Source: Frankia alni ACN14a
Lineage (GTDB): Bacteria > Actinomycetota > Actinomycetes > Frankiales > Frankiaceae
Direction: 5' to 3'
Assembly (NCBI RefSeq): GCF_000058485.1
Contig: NC_008278.1
Span: 1,110,962 to 1,174,961 of the forward strand
DNA: 64,000 nucleotides
The position numbers and the translations under genes were made by a program. Within the stretch, counting starts at the first letter, position 1. Each line of letters begins with the position of its first letter. The notes beneath the pieces are model-generated. The model did no database searches and was not told the origin of the DNA. It saw only the letters and a program-made list of their open reading frames with translations. Positions 1 to 10,781 of the stretch are shown here, one piece after another.

Positions 1-1
1 G

Positions 2-1903
2 AACTGCGACAAGGGCCGCTTCGCGTTCGCCTACGCCCGCGCCGCCGACCGGCTGACCACGCCGCTGATCCGCGACGACGACACCGGGCAGCTCGTCGAG
101 GCCACCTGGTCCGAGGCGCTCGAGTACGCCGCCCGGGGCCTGGCCGAATGCCGTGACCGGCACGGCGTCGGCGTGCTCGCCGGCGGCCGGCTGACCCGCG
201 AGGACGCCTACGCCTACGCCAAGTTCACCCGGGTGGCGCTGGCCACCAACGACGTGGACTTCCGCGCCCGGCCGCACTCCGCCGAGGAGGAGCAGTTCCT
301 CGGCCACACGGTCGCCGGCACCGGCATCGGGGTGACCTACGCCGACCTGGAGGCGGCGCCGGCGGTGCTGCTCGTCGCCTTCGAGCCGGAGGAGGAGTCG
401 CCGATCGTCTTCCTGCGGCTGCGCAAGGCCGCCGACAAGCACGCCACCGCCGTGCACGCGCTCGCGCCGCTGGTCACCCGCGGGCTGGCCAAGCTCGCCG
501 GGACGCTGGTCACCACCGAGCCCGGCGCGGAGCCGGCCGTCCTCGACGCGCTCGCCGACGCCGGCCTCGGGGTGGGCGGCACCTCCCCGCTGGCCGCGAC
601 GGCCCGCGCCGTGCGGGAGCCCGGCGCGGTCATCCTCGTCGGCGAGCGGGCCGGTGAGATCCCCGGGACGCTGTCCGCCGTCCTGCGCCTCGCCGAGGCC
701 ACCGGCGCCGCGCTCGCCTGGGTGCCGCGCCGCGCCGGGGACCGCGGCGCCGTCTCCGCCGGGCTGCTGCCCTCGCTGCTGCCCGGCGGCCGCCCGGTCG
801 CCGACCCCGCCGCCCGCGCCGAGGTCGAGGCATTCTGGGGCGGCCGGCTGCTCGGCGCGCCCGGCCGCGACACCGACGGCATCCTCGCCGCGGCCGCCGC
901 CGGTCGCCTCGACGGGATCCTCGTCGCCGGGGTGGACGCCGAGGACCTGCCCGACCCCGCCGCCGCGCTGGCCGCGCTGGCCCGCGTGCCGTTCTGCGTG
1001 TCGCTGGAGGTGCGGCGCTCGGCCATCGCCGAGGTCGCCGACGTGGTGCTGCCGGTCGCGCCGGTGGCGGAGAAGGCCGGCTCGTTCGTCGACTGGGAAG
1101 GCCGACTGCGGCCGTTCCAGCGGGCGCTGGACACCCCGGCGCTGCCCGACGTGCGCGTGCTCCACCTGCTCGCCGCCGAGATGGGCATCGACCTGCGCCT
1201 GCCCGACACCGGCGCCGCCGCCCGCGAGCTGCGCGACGTCGGCCGCGCCGGCAGCGGCGTCCCCCGGGTGCCCGCGCCGGCCGATCCCGCCGAGGCCGCG
1301 AGCGTCCCCGGACCGGGCGAGGCGGTGCTCGCCACCTGGCACCAGCTCGTCGACGACGGCGCCCTGCTCGTCGACGAGCCGTACCTCGCCGGCACCGCCC
1401 GGCCCGCCCGCGTCCGCCTGTCCGCGGCGACCGCCGCCGAGATCGGAGTGGCCGCCGGGGAGCTGGTGACGGTGCGCAGCGGCCGGGGGTCGGTCACCCT
1501 GCCCTACGAGCCGGCCGCCATGCCCGACCGCGTCGTCTGGGTGCCCACCCACTCGCCGGGCTCGCACGTGCGCCGCTCGCTGGCCGCCCGCGCCGGCGTC
1601 GTCGTCCGGATCGCGGCCGGCGGCACCGCCCGGCCCGCCGGCACCGACACGTTCGGCGTCGACCAGCGCCGCGGCACGGCGCTGGGGGCCGAGCTCACCG
1701 CCGCCCGCGACACCGCCGTGACGGTCGAGACGTCGCCCGCCGGCTCCCGGCCACCCGCGGCCGGACCGCCGGGAACGGCTGCACCGCCGACGTCGCCCCC
1801 GCCCGGGGGTCCGGCCGCGCCGCCGGTGCTGCCCAGGACCGTGGACGCGGTCGCCCCGGCGCCGCGCCGGGTCGGCGACGAGCCCGCGGGGGGCCGGCCA
1901 TGA
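2..1903 (+). CDS. nuoG: NADH-quinone oxidoreductase subunit G, 3' part
   Basis: This is the C-terminal 633 residues of the large peripheral-arm subunit of respiratory complex I, which carries electrons through iron-sulfur clusters from NADH towards quinone. The visible part opens with [18 protein letters not shown], the segment that in NuoG follows the last Fe-S cysteine and begins the molybdopterin-oxidoreductase-like domain. The N-terminal 2Fe-2S and 4Fe-4S domains lie before the window. A molydopterin-binding C-terminal fold follows, and the last 100 or so residues are a Pro/Ala-rich tail with no domain I recognise. The stop overlaps the nuoH start as ATGA, so the two are translationally coupled. 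The subunit assignment rests on the opening motif and on position before nuoH. Confidence 0.93.
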   Translation, partial: NCDKGRFAFAYARAADRLTTPLIRDDDTGQLVEATWSEALEYAARGLAECRDRHGVGVLAGGRLTREDAYAYAKFTRVALATNDVDFRARPHSAEEEQFLGHTVAGTGIGVTYADLEAAPAVLLVAFEPEEESPIVFLRLRKAADKHATAVHALAPLVTRGLAKLAGTLVTTEPGAEPAVLDALADAGLGVGGTSPLAATARAVREPGAVILVGERAGEIPGTLSAVLRLAEATGAALAWVPRRAGDRGAVSAGLLPSLLPGGRPVADPAARAEVEAFWGGRLLGAPGRDTDGILAAAAAGRLDGILVAGVDAEDLPDPAAALAALARVPFCVSLEVRRSAIAEVADVVLPVAPVAEKAGSFVDWEGRLRPFQRALDTPALPDVRVLHLLAAEMGIDLRLPDTGAAARELRDVGRAGSGVPRVPAPADPAEAASVPGPGEAVLATWHQLVDDGALLVDEPYLAGTARPARVRLSAATAAEIGVAAGELVTVRSGRGSVTLPYEPAAMPDRVVWVPTHSPGSHVRRSLAARAGVVVRIAAGGTARPAGTDTFGVDQRRGTALGAELTAARDTAVTVETSPAGSRPPAAGPPGTAAPPTSPPPGGPAAPPVLPRTVDAVAPAPRRVGDEPAGGRP

Positions 1904-3249
1904 GCGTCACCGCCTCCACGCTCGTGCTCGCCGCCCCGGTCGACCCGGACCTCTCCGGCTTCGGCGACGACCCGTTCTGGCTGATCCTGCTCAAGGGCGT
2001 GGCGGTCTTCGCCTTCCTGCTGCTGATGACGTTGTTCTCGATCGTGTTCGAGCGCAAGGTCGTCGCGAAGATGCAGCAGCGGGTCGGGCCGAACCGCCAC
2101 GGCCCGAAGGGCTGGCTGCAGAGCCTCGCCGACGGCGCCAAGCTGATGCTCAAGGAAGACCTGATCCCGGCCCTTGCCGACAAGCCGATCTTCATCCTGG
2201 CGCCGATCCTCTCGGCGGTCCCGGCGTTCCTCGCCTTCGCCGTCATCCCGTTCGGCCCGGAGGTCTCGATCTTCGGTGAGCGCACCACGCTCCAGCTCGC
2301 CGACCTGCCCGTCAGCGTCCTCTACATGCTCGCCGCGGCCTCGCTCGGGGTGTACGGGCTGATCCTGTCCGGCTGGTCGAGCGGGTCGACCTACCCGCTG
2401 CTCGGCTCCCTGCGCTCGGCGGCCCAGATCATCTCCTACGAGGTGGCGATGGGCCTGTCGTTCGTCGCGGTGTTCATCTACGCGGGCACGCTGTCGACGT
2501 CCGGGATCGTGGAGAGCCAGTCGGGGCGCTGGTACATCGCGCTGGTGCCGTCGTTCGTCCTGTACTGCATCTCGATGGTCGGGGAGACGAACCGGACCCC
2601 CTTCGACCTGCCCGAGGCCGAGGGCGAGCTGGTCGGCGGCTTCCACACCGAGTACAGCTCGATCAAGTTCGCCTTCTTCTTCCTCGCCGAGTACATCAAC
2701 ATGGTCACCGTCTCCGCGATCGCGACCACGCTGTTCCTCGGCGGCTGGCAGCCGCCGCCCATCCCGGGCCTGTCCGGCCTGGACCACGGCTGGGTGCCGT
2801 TGATCTGGTTCGTCCTGAAGCTGCTGCTGTTCCTGTTCTTCTTCATCTGGCTGCGCGGGACGCTGCCCCGGCTGCGCTACGACCAGTTCATGGCGTTCGG
2901 CTGGAAGGTGCTGATCCCGGTCGGCCTGCTGTGGGTCCTGGTCATCGCGACCTTCCGCGTCTACCAGAAGGACGTCGACGACCGCACGCCCTGGCTGATC
3001 GGCGCCGGGGTGGTCATCGGCATCATGCTGATCGTCGCGCTGCTCGATCCCGGCGGCGCGAAGCACCAGCGGGAGCTGGAGGAGGCCGAGCGCCGCAAGC
3101 TCGCCGAGGCTCCGAGCCTCGAAAGCATCCCGTGGCCGCCCCCGCCACCGGGCGGCGCGCACCACCGCCCGGCGGTGCCTGCGGGTACCTCGGCCAACGG
3201 GTCGTCCACCGTCATTCCCGCGGATCCTCCTCCGCGTCAGGAGAGCTGA
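1900..3249 (+). CDS. nuoH: NADH-quinone oxidoreductase subunit H
   Basis: This 449-residue membrane protein is the complex I subunit that joins the peripheral arm to the membrane arm and forms much of the quinone chamber. Two family signatures are plain: [19 protein letters not shown] near residues 50-68 and [17 protein letters not shown] near residue 230. About eight hydrophobic segments follow the NuoH pattern. NuoH is usually 320-350 residues; here a hydrophilic Pro-rich tail of about 65 residues follows the last membrane segment. It starts with ATG inside the nuoG stop and ends 3 bases before nuoI. Confidence 0.97.
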   Translation: MSVTASTLVLAAPVDPDLSGFGDDPFWLILLKGVAVFAFLLLMTLFSIVFERKVVAKMQQRVGPNRHGPKGWLQSLADGAKLMLKEDLIPALADKPIFILAPILSAVPAFLAFAVIPFGPEVSIFGERTTLQLADLPVSVLYMLAAASLGVYGLILSGWSSGSTYPLLGSLRSAAQIISYEVAMGLSFVAVFIYAGTLSTSGIVESQSGRWYIALVPSFVLYCISMVGETNRTPFDLPEAEGELVGGFHTEYSSIKFAFFFLAEYINMVTVSAIATTLFLGGWQPPPIPGLSGLDHGWVPLIWFVLKLLLFLFFFIWLRGTLPRLRYDQFMAFGWKVLIPVGLLWVLVIATFRVYQKDVDDRTPWLIGAGVVIGIMLIVALLDPGGAKHQRELEEAERRKLAEAPSLESIPWPPPPPGGAHHRPAVPAGTSANGSSTVIPADPPPRQES

Positions 3250-3252
3250 GTC

Positions 3253-3915
3253 ATGGGCTTCTTCGACCCCTACAAGGGCTTCGGCGTCACCTTCTCGACG
3301 ATGTTCAAGAAGCCGACGACGGAGCAGTACCCGGAGTACAAGAAGGAGACCGCGCCCCGGTTCCACGGCCGCCACCAGCTCAACCGTCATCCGGACGGGC
3401 TGGAGAAGTGCGTCGGCTGCGAGCTGTGCGCGTGGGCCTGCCCCGCCGACGCCATCTACGTCGAGGGCGCCGACAACACCGAGACCGAGCGCTACTCGCC
3501 GGGGGAGCGGTACGGCAGCGTCTACCAGATCAACTACCTGCGCTGCATCCTGTGCGGGCTGTGCATCGAGGCGTGCCCGACCCGGGCGCTGACGATGTCG
3601 AACGACTACGAGCTCGCCGACGACAGCCGCCGGGATCTGATCTTCACCAAGGAGCAGCTCCTCGCCCCGCTGGCCGCCGGCATGGAGGCCCCGCCGCACC
3701 CGATGCGGCTCGGTTCCAGCGAGACCGACTACTACGTGCGCGACCCCGACGCACCGCTGCCCTGGCAGGTGACCGACGAGCAGCGCGCCGCCGCCGGCGG
3801 CTCCGACTCCAGTACCGACCGCGCCGCCGACGTCATCGACCGACGCACGGCCGGCGAGCACTCCCGGGCCGACGAGGTGCCCGCGCACGGCGCCGGTTCG
3901 GAGCGGCCGCGATGA
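3253..3915 (+). CDS. nuoI: NADH-quinone oxidoreductase subunit I (two 4Fe-4S clusters)
   Basis: NuoI is the ferredoxin-like complex I subunit that passes electrons to the terminal cluster beside the quinone site. The 220 residues contain both expected 4Fe-4S motifs: C53-C56-C59-C63 ([12 protein letters not shown]) and C98-C101-C104-C108 ([12 protein letters not shown]). The core ends near residue 180 and a polar tail of about 40 residues follows. The ATG start has a GGAGAG-like ribosome site inside the nuoH end. The stop overlaps the nuoJ start as ATGA. Confidence 0.97.
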
Positions 3916-4988
3916 CCCACGGGAGTCTGCTCGCCGCCGCGGGCGAGATCACCAGCACCTCCACCGGCGAGGCCACGGTGTTCTGGATCCTCGCGCCGAT
4001 CGCGGTGCTGGCCGCCCTCGGCATGGTGTTCGTCCGCAGCGCGGTGCACTGCGCGCTGCTGCTGGTGGCGAACCTGTTCTGCGTCGCGGTGTTCTACCTG
4101 GTGCAGCAGGCGCCGTTCCTCGGCTTCGTGCAGATCATCGTCTACGCGGGCGCGATCATGGTGCTGTTCCTGTTCGTGCTCATGCTCGTCGGCGTCGACT
4201 CGTCGGACTCGCTGGTGGAGACCATCCGCGGCCAGCGGCTCGGCGCGGCGATCTTCGGGCTCGGGTTCGCCGGACTGCTGGTCTTCCCGATCGGCTCGGC
4301 CATCGACGGCGAGACCGCCAAGGGCCTCGACACGCCCAACGAGGGCGGCAACGTCCAGGCGATCGGCCGGCTGCTGTTCAGCGACTACGTCTTCGTCTTC
4401 GAGGCGGTCTCGGCGCTGCTCGTCGTCGCCGCGATCGGAACGATGGTGCTCGGTCACCGCGAGCGCGAGGGCGGCCGGGTGGACCAGCGGGAGCGGATGC
4501 GCCGCCGGTTCGCCGAGCCCGGCCGCCAGCTCACCCCGCTGCCCGGACCGGGCGTCTTCGCCCGGCACGACTCGGCCGACACCCTCGGCCTGCTGCCCGG
4601 CGGCGGCCGCGCCTCCGGGATCGGCGGCATCCCCGGCGTCCCCGGGGCCGCCGACGCACCGGGTACGGCGGACCTTCCCAACGGCCGGTCGGCGGCGGAC
4701 ACCCCGGACGCCTCCGACAGCCCGGGCTCCCCGGGCGCCCCGGGCGCCCCCGGAGTGTCCGACGGCCCGGGGTCGGCGGGTCCCGGCGGCCCGCGGGGAT
4801 CCGGCGGGCCGGCCGGGCCCGGCCGGCCCGGCGGACCGGGCGCGGGCGGCGGCACCTCGCCGGGCGCGCCGACACCCCCGGCGCCGACGGACGGCGCCGC
4901 GGCGGACGGCGGCACCGGGGGCGCAACGGATCCGGTCGACGTGAACGGCTCGGCGCTGGCCGGCGCCGGGAAGGGGGACGAGCGGTGA
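3912..4988 (+). CDS. nuoJ: NADH-quinone oxidoreductase subunit J with Gly/Pro-rich tail
   Basis: NuoJ is a small membrane-arm subunit of complex I. Residues 20-185 hold five hydrophobic segments and the NuoJ motif [20 protein letters not shown]. The remaining 160 or so residues are an unrelated Gly/Pro/Ala-rich tail with collagen-like GXP triplets (for example [18 protein letters not shown]). NuoJ is normally 160-280 residues, so 358 is long. The ATG at 3912 is chosen because it overlaps the nuoI stop and gives the expected N-terminus; the same frame is open far upstream, but that stretch only shadows nuoH and nuoI. The nuoJ stop overlaps the nuoK GTG. Confidence 0.95.
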
Positions 4989-5284
4989 ATCCCGCGAACT
5001 ACCTGATCCTTTCGGCGCTGCTGTTCACCATCGGCACGGTCGGGGTCCTCGTCCGGCGCAACGCGATCGTCGTGTTCATGTCGATCGAGCTCATGCTCAA
5101 CGCCGTGAACCTGACCCTGGTCACGTTCTCCCGGATCAACGGCACCCTCGACGGCCAGGTCATGGCGTTCTTCGTCATGGTCGTCGCCGCCGCCGAGGTC
5201 GTCATCGGCCTGGCCATCATCCTCAGCATCTTCCGCACCCGTCGCTCGGCGTCGGTGGACGACGTGAACCTGCTGAAGTACTGA
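4985..5284 (+). CDS. nuoK: NADH-quinone oxidoreductase subunit K
   Basis: This 99-residue, three-helix subunit belongs to the complex I membrane arm. Length matches the family. The two buried glutamates implicated in proton transfer are present at E35 ([11 protein letters not shown]) and E71 ([11 protein letters not shown]). The GTG start overlaps the nuoJ TGA by 4 bases. A gap of 99 bases with no clear gene or terminator separates it from nuoL. Confidence 0.97.
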   Translation: MNPANYLILSALLFTIGTVGVLVRRNAIVVFMSIELMLNAVNLTLVTFSRINGTLDGQVMAFFVMVVAAAEVVIGLAIILSIFRTRRSASVDDVNLLKY

Positions 5285-5383
5285 CCTGCGACCCAGCGGC
5301 CGCGGCGCTCCCGGCGGTCATGGAAGAACGGACGAGACTGCAGTGACGCTTTATCGCCAACGACGCGCCGTGGCGGGGTCGCG

Positions 5384-7369
5384 ATGAAGGTCGACCCGGC
5401 TCTGTTCGCCGCGACCGAATCCGGCGGCCATCCGATCCACTACGCCGCCGCCTCCGGAGTGTTCTCGCTGTCCTGGCTGCTCATCGTGCTGCCGCTGGCC
5501 GGCGCCGCGGTCCTGCTGCTGGGGGGTCGGCGCACCGACCGGTTCGGCCACCTCATCGGCACGCTCGCGGCGGCGGCGAGCTTCGTGCTCGGCCTGGTGC
5601 TGTTCGCCACGCTGCTCGGCCGCGACGGCGACGACCGGGCGCTGTCCCAGCACCTGTACTCCTGGATCCCGGTCAACGGTTTCCAGGTGGACGTCGGCCT
5701 GCTCGTCGACCAGCTCTCGATCGTGTTCGTGCTGTTGATCACCGGCGTCGGCACGCTGATCCACATCTACTCGATCGGCTACATGGCGCACGACCCGAAC
5801 CGGCGCAAGTTCTTCGCCTACATGAACCTGTTCCTGGCGTCGATGCTGCTGCTCGTCCTGGGGAACAACTTCCTGTCGCTCTACGCCGGCTGGGAACTCG
5901 TCGGCCTGTCGTCGTACCTGCTCATCAAGTTCTGGGAGGACCGGCCGGCCGCGGCCACCGCGGCGAACAAGGCCTTCTACATGAACCGGGTCGGCGACGT
6001 GGGCCTCGCCCTGGCCATCATGTTCATGTTCGCCACCGTGGGTTCGACCAGCTACGCGGACGTGTTCGGCGCCGCCGCGGCGGGCGTCATCGGTTACGGC
6101 ACCCTGACCGCCATCGCGCTGCTGCTCCTGCTCGGCGCGTGCGGCAAGTCCGGCCAGTTCCCGCTGCAGGCGTGGCTGCCGGACGCCATGGAGGGCCCCA
6201 CCCCGATCTCCGCGCTCATCCACGCGGCGACCATGGTCACCGCCGGGGTGTACCTCATCGTGCGGGCCGGGCCGATCTTCGACGGGACGCAGGCGGCGCG
6301 CACCGTCGTCGTCATCATCGGCGCCGCGACGATCCTCATCGGCTGCGTCATCGGCTGCGCCTACGACGACATCAAGAAGGTGCTGGCCTACTCGACCGTC
6401 AGCCAGATCGGCTACATGTTCCTCGCGGTGGGCCTGGGGCCGGCGGGCTACGCGCTGGGCATCATGCACCTGCTGGCCCACGGCTTCTTCAAGGCCGGCC
6501 TGTTCCTCGGCGCCGGGTCGGTGATCCACGGGATGGACGACGACCAGGACCTGCGACATTACGGCGGGCTGTGGCGGTACATGCCGATCACCTGGGTGAC
6601 CTTCGGCCTCGGCTACCTGGCGATCATCGGTTTCCCGGGGCTGTCCGGATTCTTCACCAAGGACCGCATCATCGAGACCGCCTTCGACAAGGGGGGCACG
6701 TCCGGCTACCTGCTCGGCTCGATCGCGCTGCTGGGCGCGGGCATCACCGCCTTCTACATGACCCGGCTGTTCCTGATGACCTTCCACGGCAAGCCGCGCT
6801 GGTCGGCGGAGGGCCCGGCCGCCAAGCACCCGCACGAGTCGCCGGTGTCGATGACCGGGCCGATGATCGTGCTGGCGGTCGGCTCGGTGTTCGCCGGCGG
6901 CCTGTTCGTCCTCGGTCACTCGCTGCAGGACTGGCTCGAACCGGTCGCCGGGACGGGCGTCGGGGGCGTGCACACGTTCTCCCCGGTCGTGCTCACCCTG
7001 CTCACCCTGGTGGTCACCGCGGGCGGTTTCGCCGGCGCCTACCTGCGCTACCAGCTCCGACCGGTCGAGTCCGTGGCCCGGCCGGACACCGAGGTCAGCC
7101 TGGTCACCTTCGCCGCCCGGCACGACCTGTTCGCGAACACGTTCAACGAGACCGTCGCCATGCGTCCCGGCCAGTACCTGACCCGCTTCCTGGTCTGGCT
7201 GGACCTCGTCGGCATCGACGGGCTCGTGCGGGGCAGCGCCGCCGCCATCGGCGGGCTGTCCGGGCGGATGCGCCGCCTGCAGACCGGCTTCGTCCGGTCC
7301 TACGCTCTGTCGATGTTGGGAGGTGCCGTCCTCGTGGTCGGCGCACTGCTGCTGGTGAGGGCGGGCTGA
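5384..7369 (+). CDS. nuoL: NADH-quinone oxidoreductase subunit L
   Basis: NuoL is the distal antiporter-like proton-pumping subunit of complex I. The 661 residues show the family pattern: a short N-terminal membrane region, the motif [20 protein letters not shown] with its conserved glutamate, [32 protein letters not shown], and the later [16 protein letters not shown] helix. The C-terminal part corresponds to the long lateral helix and final membrane anchor. Length is typical. It starts with ATG at 5384 and ends 1 base before the nuoM GTG. Confidence 0.97.
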   Translation: MKVDPALFAATESGGHPIHYAAASGVFSLSWLLIVLPLAGAAVLLLGGRRTDRFGHLIGTLAAAASFVLGLVLFATLLGRDGDDRALSQHLYSWIPVNGFQVDVGLLVDQLSIVFVLLITGVGTLIHIYSIGYMAHDPNRRKFFAYMNLFLASMLLLVLGNNFLSLYAGWELVGLSSYLLIKFWEDRPAAATAANKAFYMNRVGDVGLALAIMFMFATVGSTSYADVFGAAAAGVIGYGTLTAIALLLLLGACGKSGQFPLQAWLPDAMEGPTPISALIHAATMVTAGVYLIVRAGPIFDGTQAARTVVVIIGAATILIGCVIGCAYDDIKKVLAYSTVSQIGYMFLAVGLGPAGYALGIMHLLAHGFFKAGLFLGAGSVIHGMDDDQDLRHYGGLWRYMPITWVTFGLGYLAIIGFPGLSGFFTKDRIIETAFDKGGTSGYLLGSIALLGAGITAFYMTRLFLMTFHGKPRWSAEGPAAKHPHESPVSMTGPMIVLAVGSVFAGGLFVLGHSLQDWLEPVAGTGVGGVHTFSPVVLTLLTLVVTAGGFAGAYLRYQLRPVESVARPDTEVSLVTFAARHDLFANTFNETVAMRPGQYLTRFLVWLDLVGIDGLVRGSAAAIGGLSGRMRRLQTGFVRSYALSMLGGAVLVVGALLLVRAG

Positions 7370-7370
7370 C

Positions 7371-9203
7371 GTGAACACAGTCCCCTGGTTGACGATCCTG
7401 CTCATCGTCCCGGCCGCGGGGGCGGTGGTCGTCGCCGCCCTGCCGCGGCGCCTCGCCACGCTCGCCAAGCAGCTCACCCTCGGCCTCACGCTCGCGGTCC
7501 TGGTGCTCGCCGTGCTCGCGACCTTCGCCTACGACCCCGACAAGGCCGGCTTCCAGTTCGGCCAGTCCTACGACTGGATCTCCACGTTCGGCATCTCCTA
7601 CTCGGTCGGGGCCGACGGCATCTCGCTGGTGCTGATGTTGCTGGCCGCGCTGCTGGTGCCGGTCGTGGTGCTGTCGTCGTGGGACGAGGTCGACGGCGGC
7701 GCCCCGGGCGGCGGGCGCGTCCCCGCTCCCACGGTCGCCCCCGACGCCACCGGCGGCGTCGACCGGTTTGATGGCGGTGGCGGCCTGGGTGGCGGTGGTG
7801 GCCTGGGTGGCGGTGGCGGGCTGGGTGACGGTGGCGGGTCGGGTGGGACCGCGGTCGCGCTGGCCGCCCCGGCGCGGACCGCGACGGCCCCGCCGGTCGT
7901 CACGCGGGACGAGGTCGCCGAAAGGCACGGCCGGCGCTCGGTGCCGGCGTTCTTCGCGCTGCTGCTCGCCCTGGAAGCCGGGATGATCGGCGTGTTCGCC
8001 GCGACCGACGTCTTCCTGTTCTACGTCTTCTTCGAGGCGATGCTGATCCCGATGTACTTCCTCATCGGCAGCTACGGCCCGGTGAAGGAGCAGGCGCAGC
8101 GTTCCTACGCGGCGGTGAAGTTCCTGGTCTACAGCCTGTTCGGCGGCCTGCTCATGCTCGCCGCGGTGATCGGGCTGTACGTCGTGTCCGCGGACAACCT
8201 CGGGCACGGCACGTTCGACTTCGCCACCCTGCGGCAGATGGAGATCACTCCCGGGGTACAGAAGCTGCTGTTCCTCGGGTTCTTCGTCGCATTCGCCATC
8301 AAGGCCCCGCTGTTCCCGTTCCACACCTGGCTGCCCGACGCGGGCGCCCAGTCGCCCACCGGCGGCGCGGTACTGCTCGTCGGTGTGCTGGACAAGGTCG
8401 GGACCTTCGGGTTGATCCGCTACTGCATCCCGCTGTTCCCGGACGCCGCGGACTACTTCGCCCCGCTGGTGCTGGGCCTGGCGGTCGTCGGGATCTTCTA
8501 CGGGGCGCTGCTGGCCATCGGGCAACGAGATATGAAACGTCTCGTCGCGTACACCTCGCTCGCCCACTTCGGCTTCATCGCGCTGGGTCTGTTCGCCTTC
8601 ACCAGCCAGGCCGGCACCGGTGCGGTGCTCTACATGGTCAACCACGGGCTCTCGACGGGGCTGCTGTTCCTGGTCGTCGGCTTCCTGGTGACCCGACGGG
8701 GCAGCCGCGACGTCGGCGCCTACGGCGGGCTGGCCAAGGTGACGCCGGTGCTCGCCGGGGTCTTCCTCCTCGCCGGGCTGTCGTCGCTGGCGCTGCCCGG
8801 GACGAACAGTTTCGTCAGCGAGTTCCTCGTCCTGGTCGGCACGTTCACGGCGAACAAGCCGCTGGCGATCGTGGCGACCTGCGGCATCGTGCTCGCGGCG
8901 ATCTACGTGCTGTACCTGTACCAGCGGACGATGACCGGCCCGGTCGTCCACGAGGAGAACAGGGTCCTGCACGACCTCGGCCTGCGCGAGAAGGTCGTCG
9001 TGGCCCCGCTGGTCGCGCTCATCGTCGCCCTGGGGGTGTACCCGAAGCCGCTGCTTGACATCATCAGGCCGACGGTGACGGCGACCTACGCCGACATCGG
9101 CAAGTCCGATCCGGCACCGACCCATCCCGCGGCCGCCCATCCCGGGGCGACCCATCCCGGGGCGACCCATCCCGCCGCGACGCAGCCCGGAGGCCACTCG
9201 TGA
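7371..9203 (+). CDS. nuoM: NADH-quinone oxidoreductase subunit M with Gly-rich insertion
   Basis: NuoM is the second antiporter-like proton-pumping subunit of complex I. Family motifs include FYVFFEAMLIPMYFLIG, FAIKAPLFPFHTWLPDAG and KRLVAYTSLAHFGFIALGL. At 610 residues it is about 80-100 longer than usual. The extra length is an insertion at roughly residues 105-185, between two N-terminal membrane segments, which contains four GGGGLG-type repeats (residues 135-158), then a polar stretch. A second short repeat (HPGAT) ends the protein. The frame is intact through both. The start is GTG, and the stop overlaps the nuoN start. Confidence 0.96.
   Translation: MNTVPWLTILLIVPAAGAVVVAALPRRLATLAKQLTLGLTLAVLVLAVLATFAYDPDKAGFQFGQSYDWISTFGISYSVGADGISLVLMLLAALLVPVVVLSSWDEVDGGAPGGGRVPAPTVAPDATGGVDRFDGGGGLGGGGGLGGGGGLGDGGGSGGTAVALAAPARTATAPPVVTRDEVAERHGRRSVPAFFALLLALEAGMIGVFAATDVFLFYVFFEAMLIPMYFLIGSYGPVKEQAQRSYAAVKFLVYSLFGGLLMLAAVIGLYVVSADNLGHGTFDFATLRQMEITPGVQKLLFLGFFVAFAIKAPLFPFHTWLPDAGAQSPTGGAVLLVGVLDKVGTFGLIRYCIPLFPDAADYFAPLVLGLAVVGIFYGALLAIGQRDMKRLVAYTSLAHFGFIALGLFAFTSQAGTGAVLYMVNHGLSTGLLFLVVGFLVTRRGSRDVGAYGGLAKVTPVLAGVFLLAGLSSLALPGTNSFVSEFLVLVGTFTANKPLAIVATCGIVLAAIYVLYLYQRTMTGPVVHEENRVLHDLGLREKVVVAPLVALIVALGVYPKPLLDIIRPTVTATYADIGKSDPAPTHPAAAHPGATHPGATHPAATQPGGHS
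7773..7844 (+). repeat. 18-bp tandem repeat, 4 copies, inside nuoM
   Basis: The unit ggcggtggcggcctgggt occurs four times head to tail with a few substitutions, mostly in the last copy. It encodes Gly-Gly-Gly-Gly-Leu-Gly in the nuoM frame. The period is a multiple of three, so gain or loss of units would keep the frame. Confidence 0.95.
9118..9182 (+). repeat. 15-bp repeats at the nuoM 3' end
   Basis: About four copies of a unit close to gcgacccatcccggg lie at the end of nuoM and encode a His-Pro-Gly-Ala-Thr-like series. The first and last copies are diverged. Confidence 0.85.
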
Positions 9204-10774
9204 GCGCCGATTCGACCATCCTGCTGGCGCAGGCGCCGAAGTTCACGCCGCCGTCGATCGAGTACTCCTCGTTGAGCCCGCTGCTCATCGTCTTCGTGGT
9301 GGCGCTGGTCGGGGTGCTCGTCGACGCCTTCGCCCCGCGCGCGGCGCGCCACGTCATCCAGCCGATCCTGGCCGGGGGCGGGTTCATCGCGGCGCTGGTC
9401 GCGGTCGCGGTGCTGCATGGCCGGCACGCGGTGCTCGCGTCACGCGCAGTGGCGATCGACGCGCCGACGCTGTTCATGCAGGGCACGATCCTGGTCTTCG
9501 CGCTGCTGTCGGTGCTGCTCGTGGCCGAGCGCCGGCTCGACTCCTCCGGCGGCGCGATCGTCGCCTCCGCGGCGATCACGCCCGGCTCGAAGGGCTCGAC
9601 CGCGCAGCAGACCTCCACGCACATGCAGACCGAGGCGTACCCGCTGATGGTCTTCTCGGTCACCGGCATGATGCTTTTCGTCGCCTCGAACAACCTGCTG
9701 GTGATGTTCGTGGCGCTGGAGATCCTGTCGCTGCCGCTGTATCTGCTGGCCGGGCTGGCCCGGCGCAGGCGCCTGCTCTCGCAGGAGGCGGCGATGAAGT
9801 ACTTCCTGCTCGGAGCATTCTCCTCGGCGTTTTTTCTCTACGGTGTGGCGTTCGCCTACGGATTTGCCGGCAGCGTGGAGCTCGGCAAGATCGCCGATGC
9901 GGTCGGTGACGCCGGAAAGAACGATCTCTACCTCTACCTCTCGCTTGCCCTGCTGGCCGTCGGCCTGTTCTTCAAGATCGGCGCCGCGCCGTTCCACTCG
10001 TGGACGCCCGACGTCTACCAGGGATCGCCGACCCCGGTGACCGCGTTCATGGCCGCCGGGACCAAGGTCGCCGCCTTCGGTGCCCTGCTGCGAGTCTTCT
10101 ACGTCGCCTTCGGCGGCCTGCGGTGGGACTGGCGGCCGGTGCTGTGGACCGTGGCGATCCTCACGATGGTCGTCGGCGCGGTGCTGGCGCTGACCCAGCG
10201 CGACATCAAGCGGATGCTGGCCTACTCGGCGATCGCCCACGCCGGCTTCCTGCTCGTGGGGCTCGCCGGCACCAACACCGACGGCCTGCGCGGCTCGATG
10301 TTCTACCTGGTCACCTACGGCTTCACCACGATCGCCGCGTTCGCCGTGGTCTCGCTGGTGCGCACGGGCGACGGCGAGGCCAGCGACCTGTCCCAGTGGC
10401 GGGGCCTCGGCCGCACCTCGCCGCTGCTGGCCGGCACGTTCTCCTTCCTCCTGCTTGCGCTCGCCGGCATCCCGCTGACCAGCGGCTTCACCGGGAAGTT
10501 CGCCGTGTTCCAGGCGGCGATCGAGGGCGACGCGACCCCCCTGGTGGTCGTGGCGCTGGTCTGCAGCGCGATCGCGGCCTTCTTCTACGTGCGGGTGATC
10601 GTGCTGATGTTCTTCTCGGAGCCGCTCGCCGAGGGGCCCGTGGTGGTCACCCGGCCGACCCTGACGTTCGCCACGGTCGGCATCGGCACCGTGGCGACGC
10701 TTGTCCTGGGAGTAGCGCCACAGCCCCTTCTGGACCTCGCGAATACCGCGGCGACGTCCGGCTTCGTACGCTGA
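9200..10774 (+). CDS. nuoN: NADH-quinone oxidoreductase subunit N
   Basis: NuoN is the third antiporter-like proton-pumping subunit, next to the quinone-binding arm. The 524 residues carry FVALEILSLPLYLLAGLARR, AAMKYFLLGAFSSAFFLYG, GAAPFHSWTPDVYQGSPTPV and DIKRMLAYSAIAHAGFLLVG, all typical of the family. Length agrees with actinobacterial NuoN. The GTG start overlaps the nuoM stop. It ends the nuo gene series here and is followed after 7 bases by the polyprenyl synthase, with no terminator between them. Confidence 0.97.
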   Translation: MSADSTILLAQAPKFTPPSIEYSSLSPLLIVFVVALVGVLVDAFAPRAARHVIQPILAGGGFIAALVAVAVLHGRHAVLASRAVAIDAPTLFMQGTILVFALLSVLLVAERRLDSSGGAIVASAAITPGSKGSTAQQTSTHMQTEAYPLMVFSVTGMMLFVASNNLLVMFVALEILSLPLYLLAGLARRRRLLSQEAAMKYFLLGAFSSAFFLYGVAFAYGFAGSVELGKIADAVGDAGKNDLYLYLSLALLAVGLFFKIGAAPFHSWTPDVYQGSPTPVTAFMAAGTKVAAFGALLRVFYVAFGGLRWDWRPVLWTVAILTMVVGAVLALTQRDIKRMLAYSAIAHAGFLLVGLAGTNTDGLRGSMFYLVTYGFTTIAAFAVVSLVRTGDGEASDLSQWRGLGRTSPLLAGTFSFLLLALAGIPLTSGFTGKFAVFQAAIEGDATPLVVVALVCSAIAAFFYVRVIVLMFFSEPLAEGPVVVTRPTLTFATVGIGTVATLVLGVAPQPLLDLANTAATSGFVR

Positions 10775-10781
10775 CGGTGGT

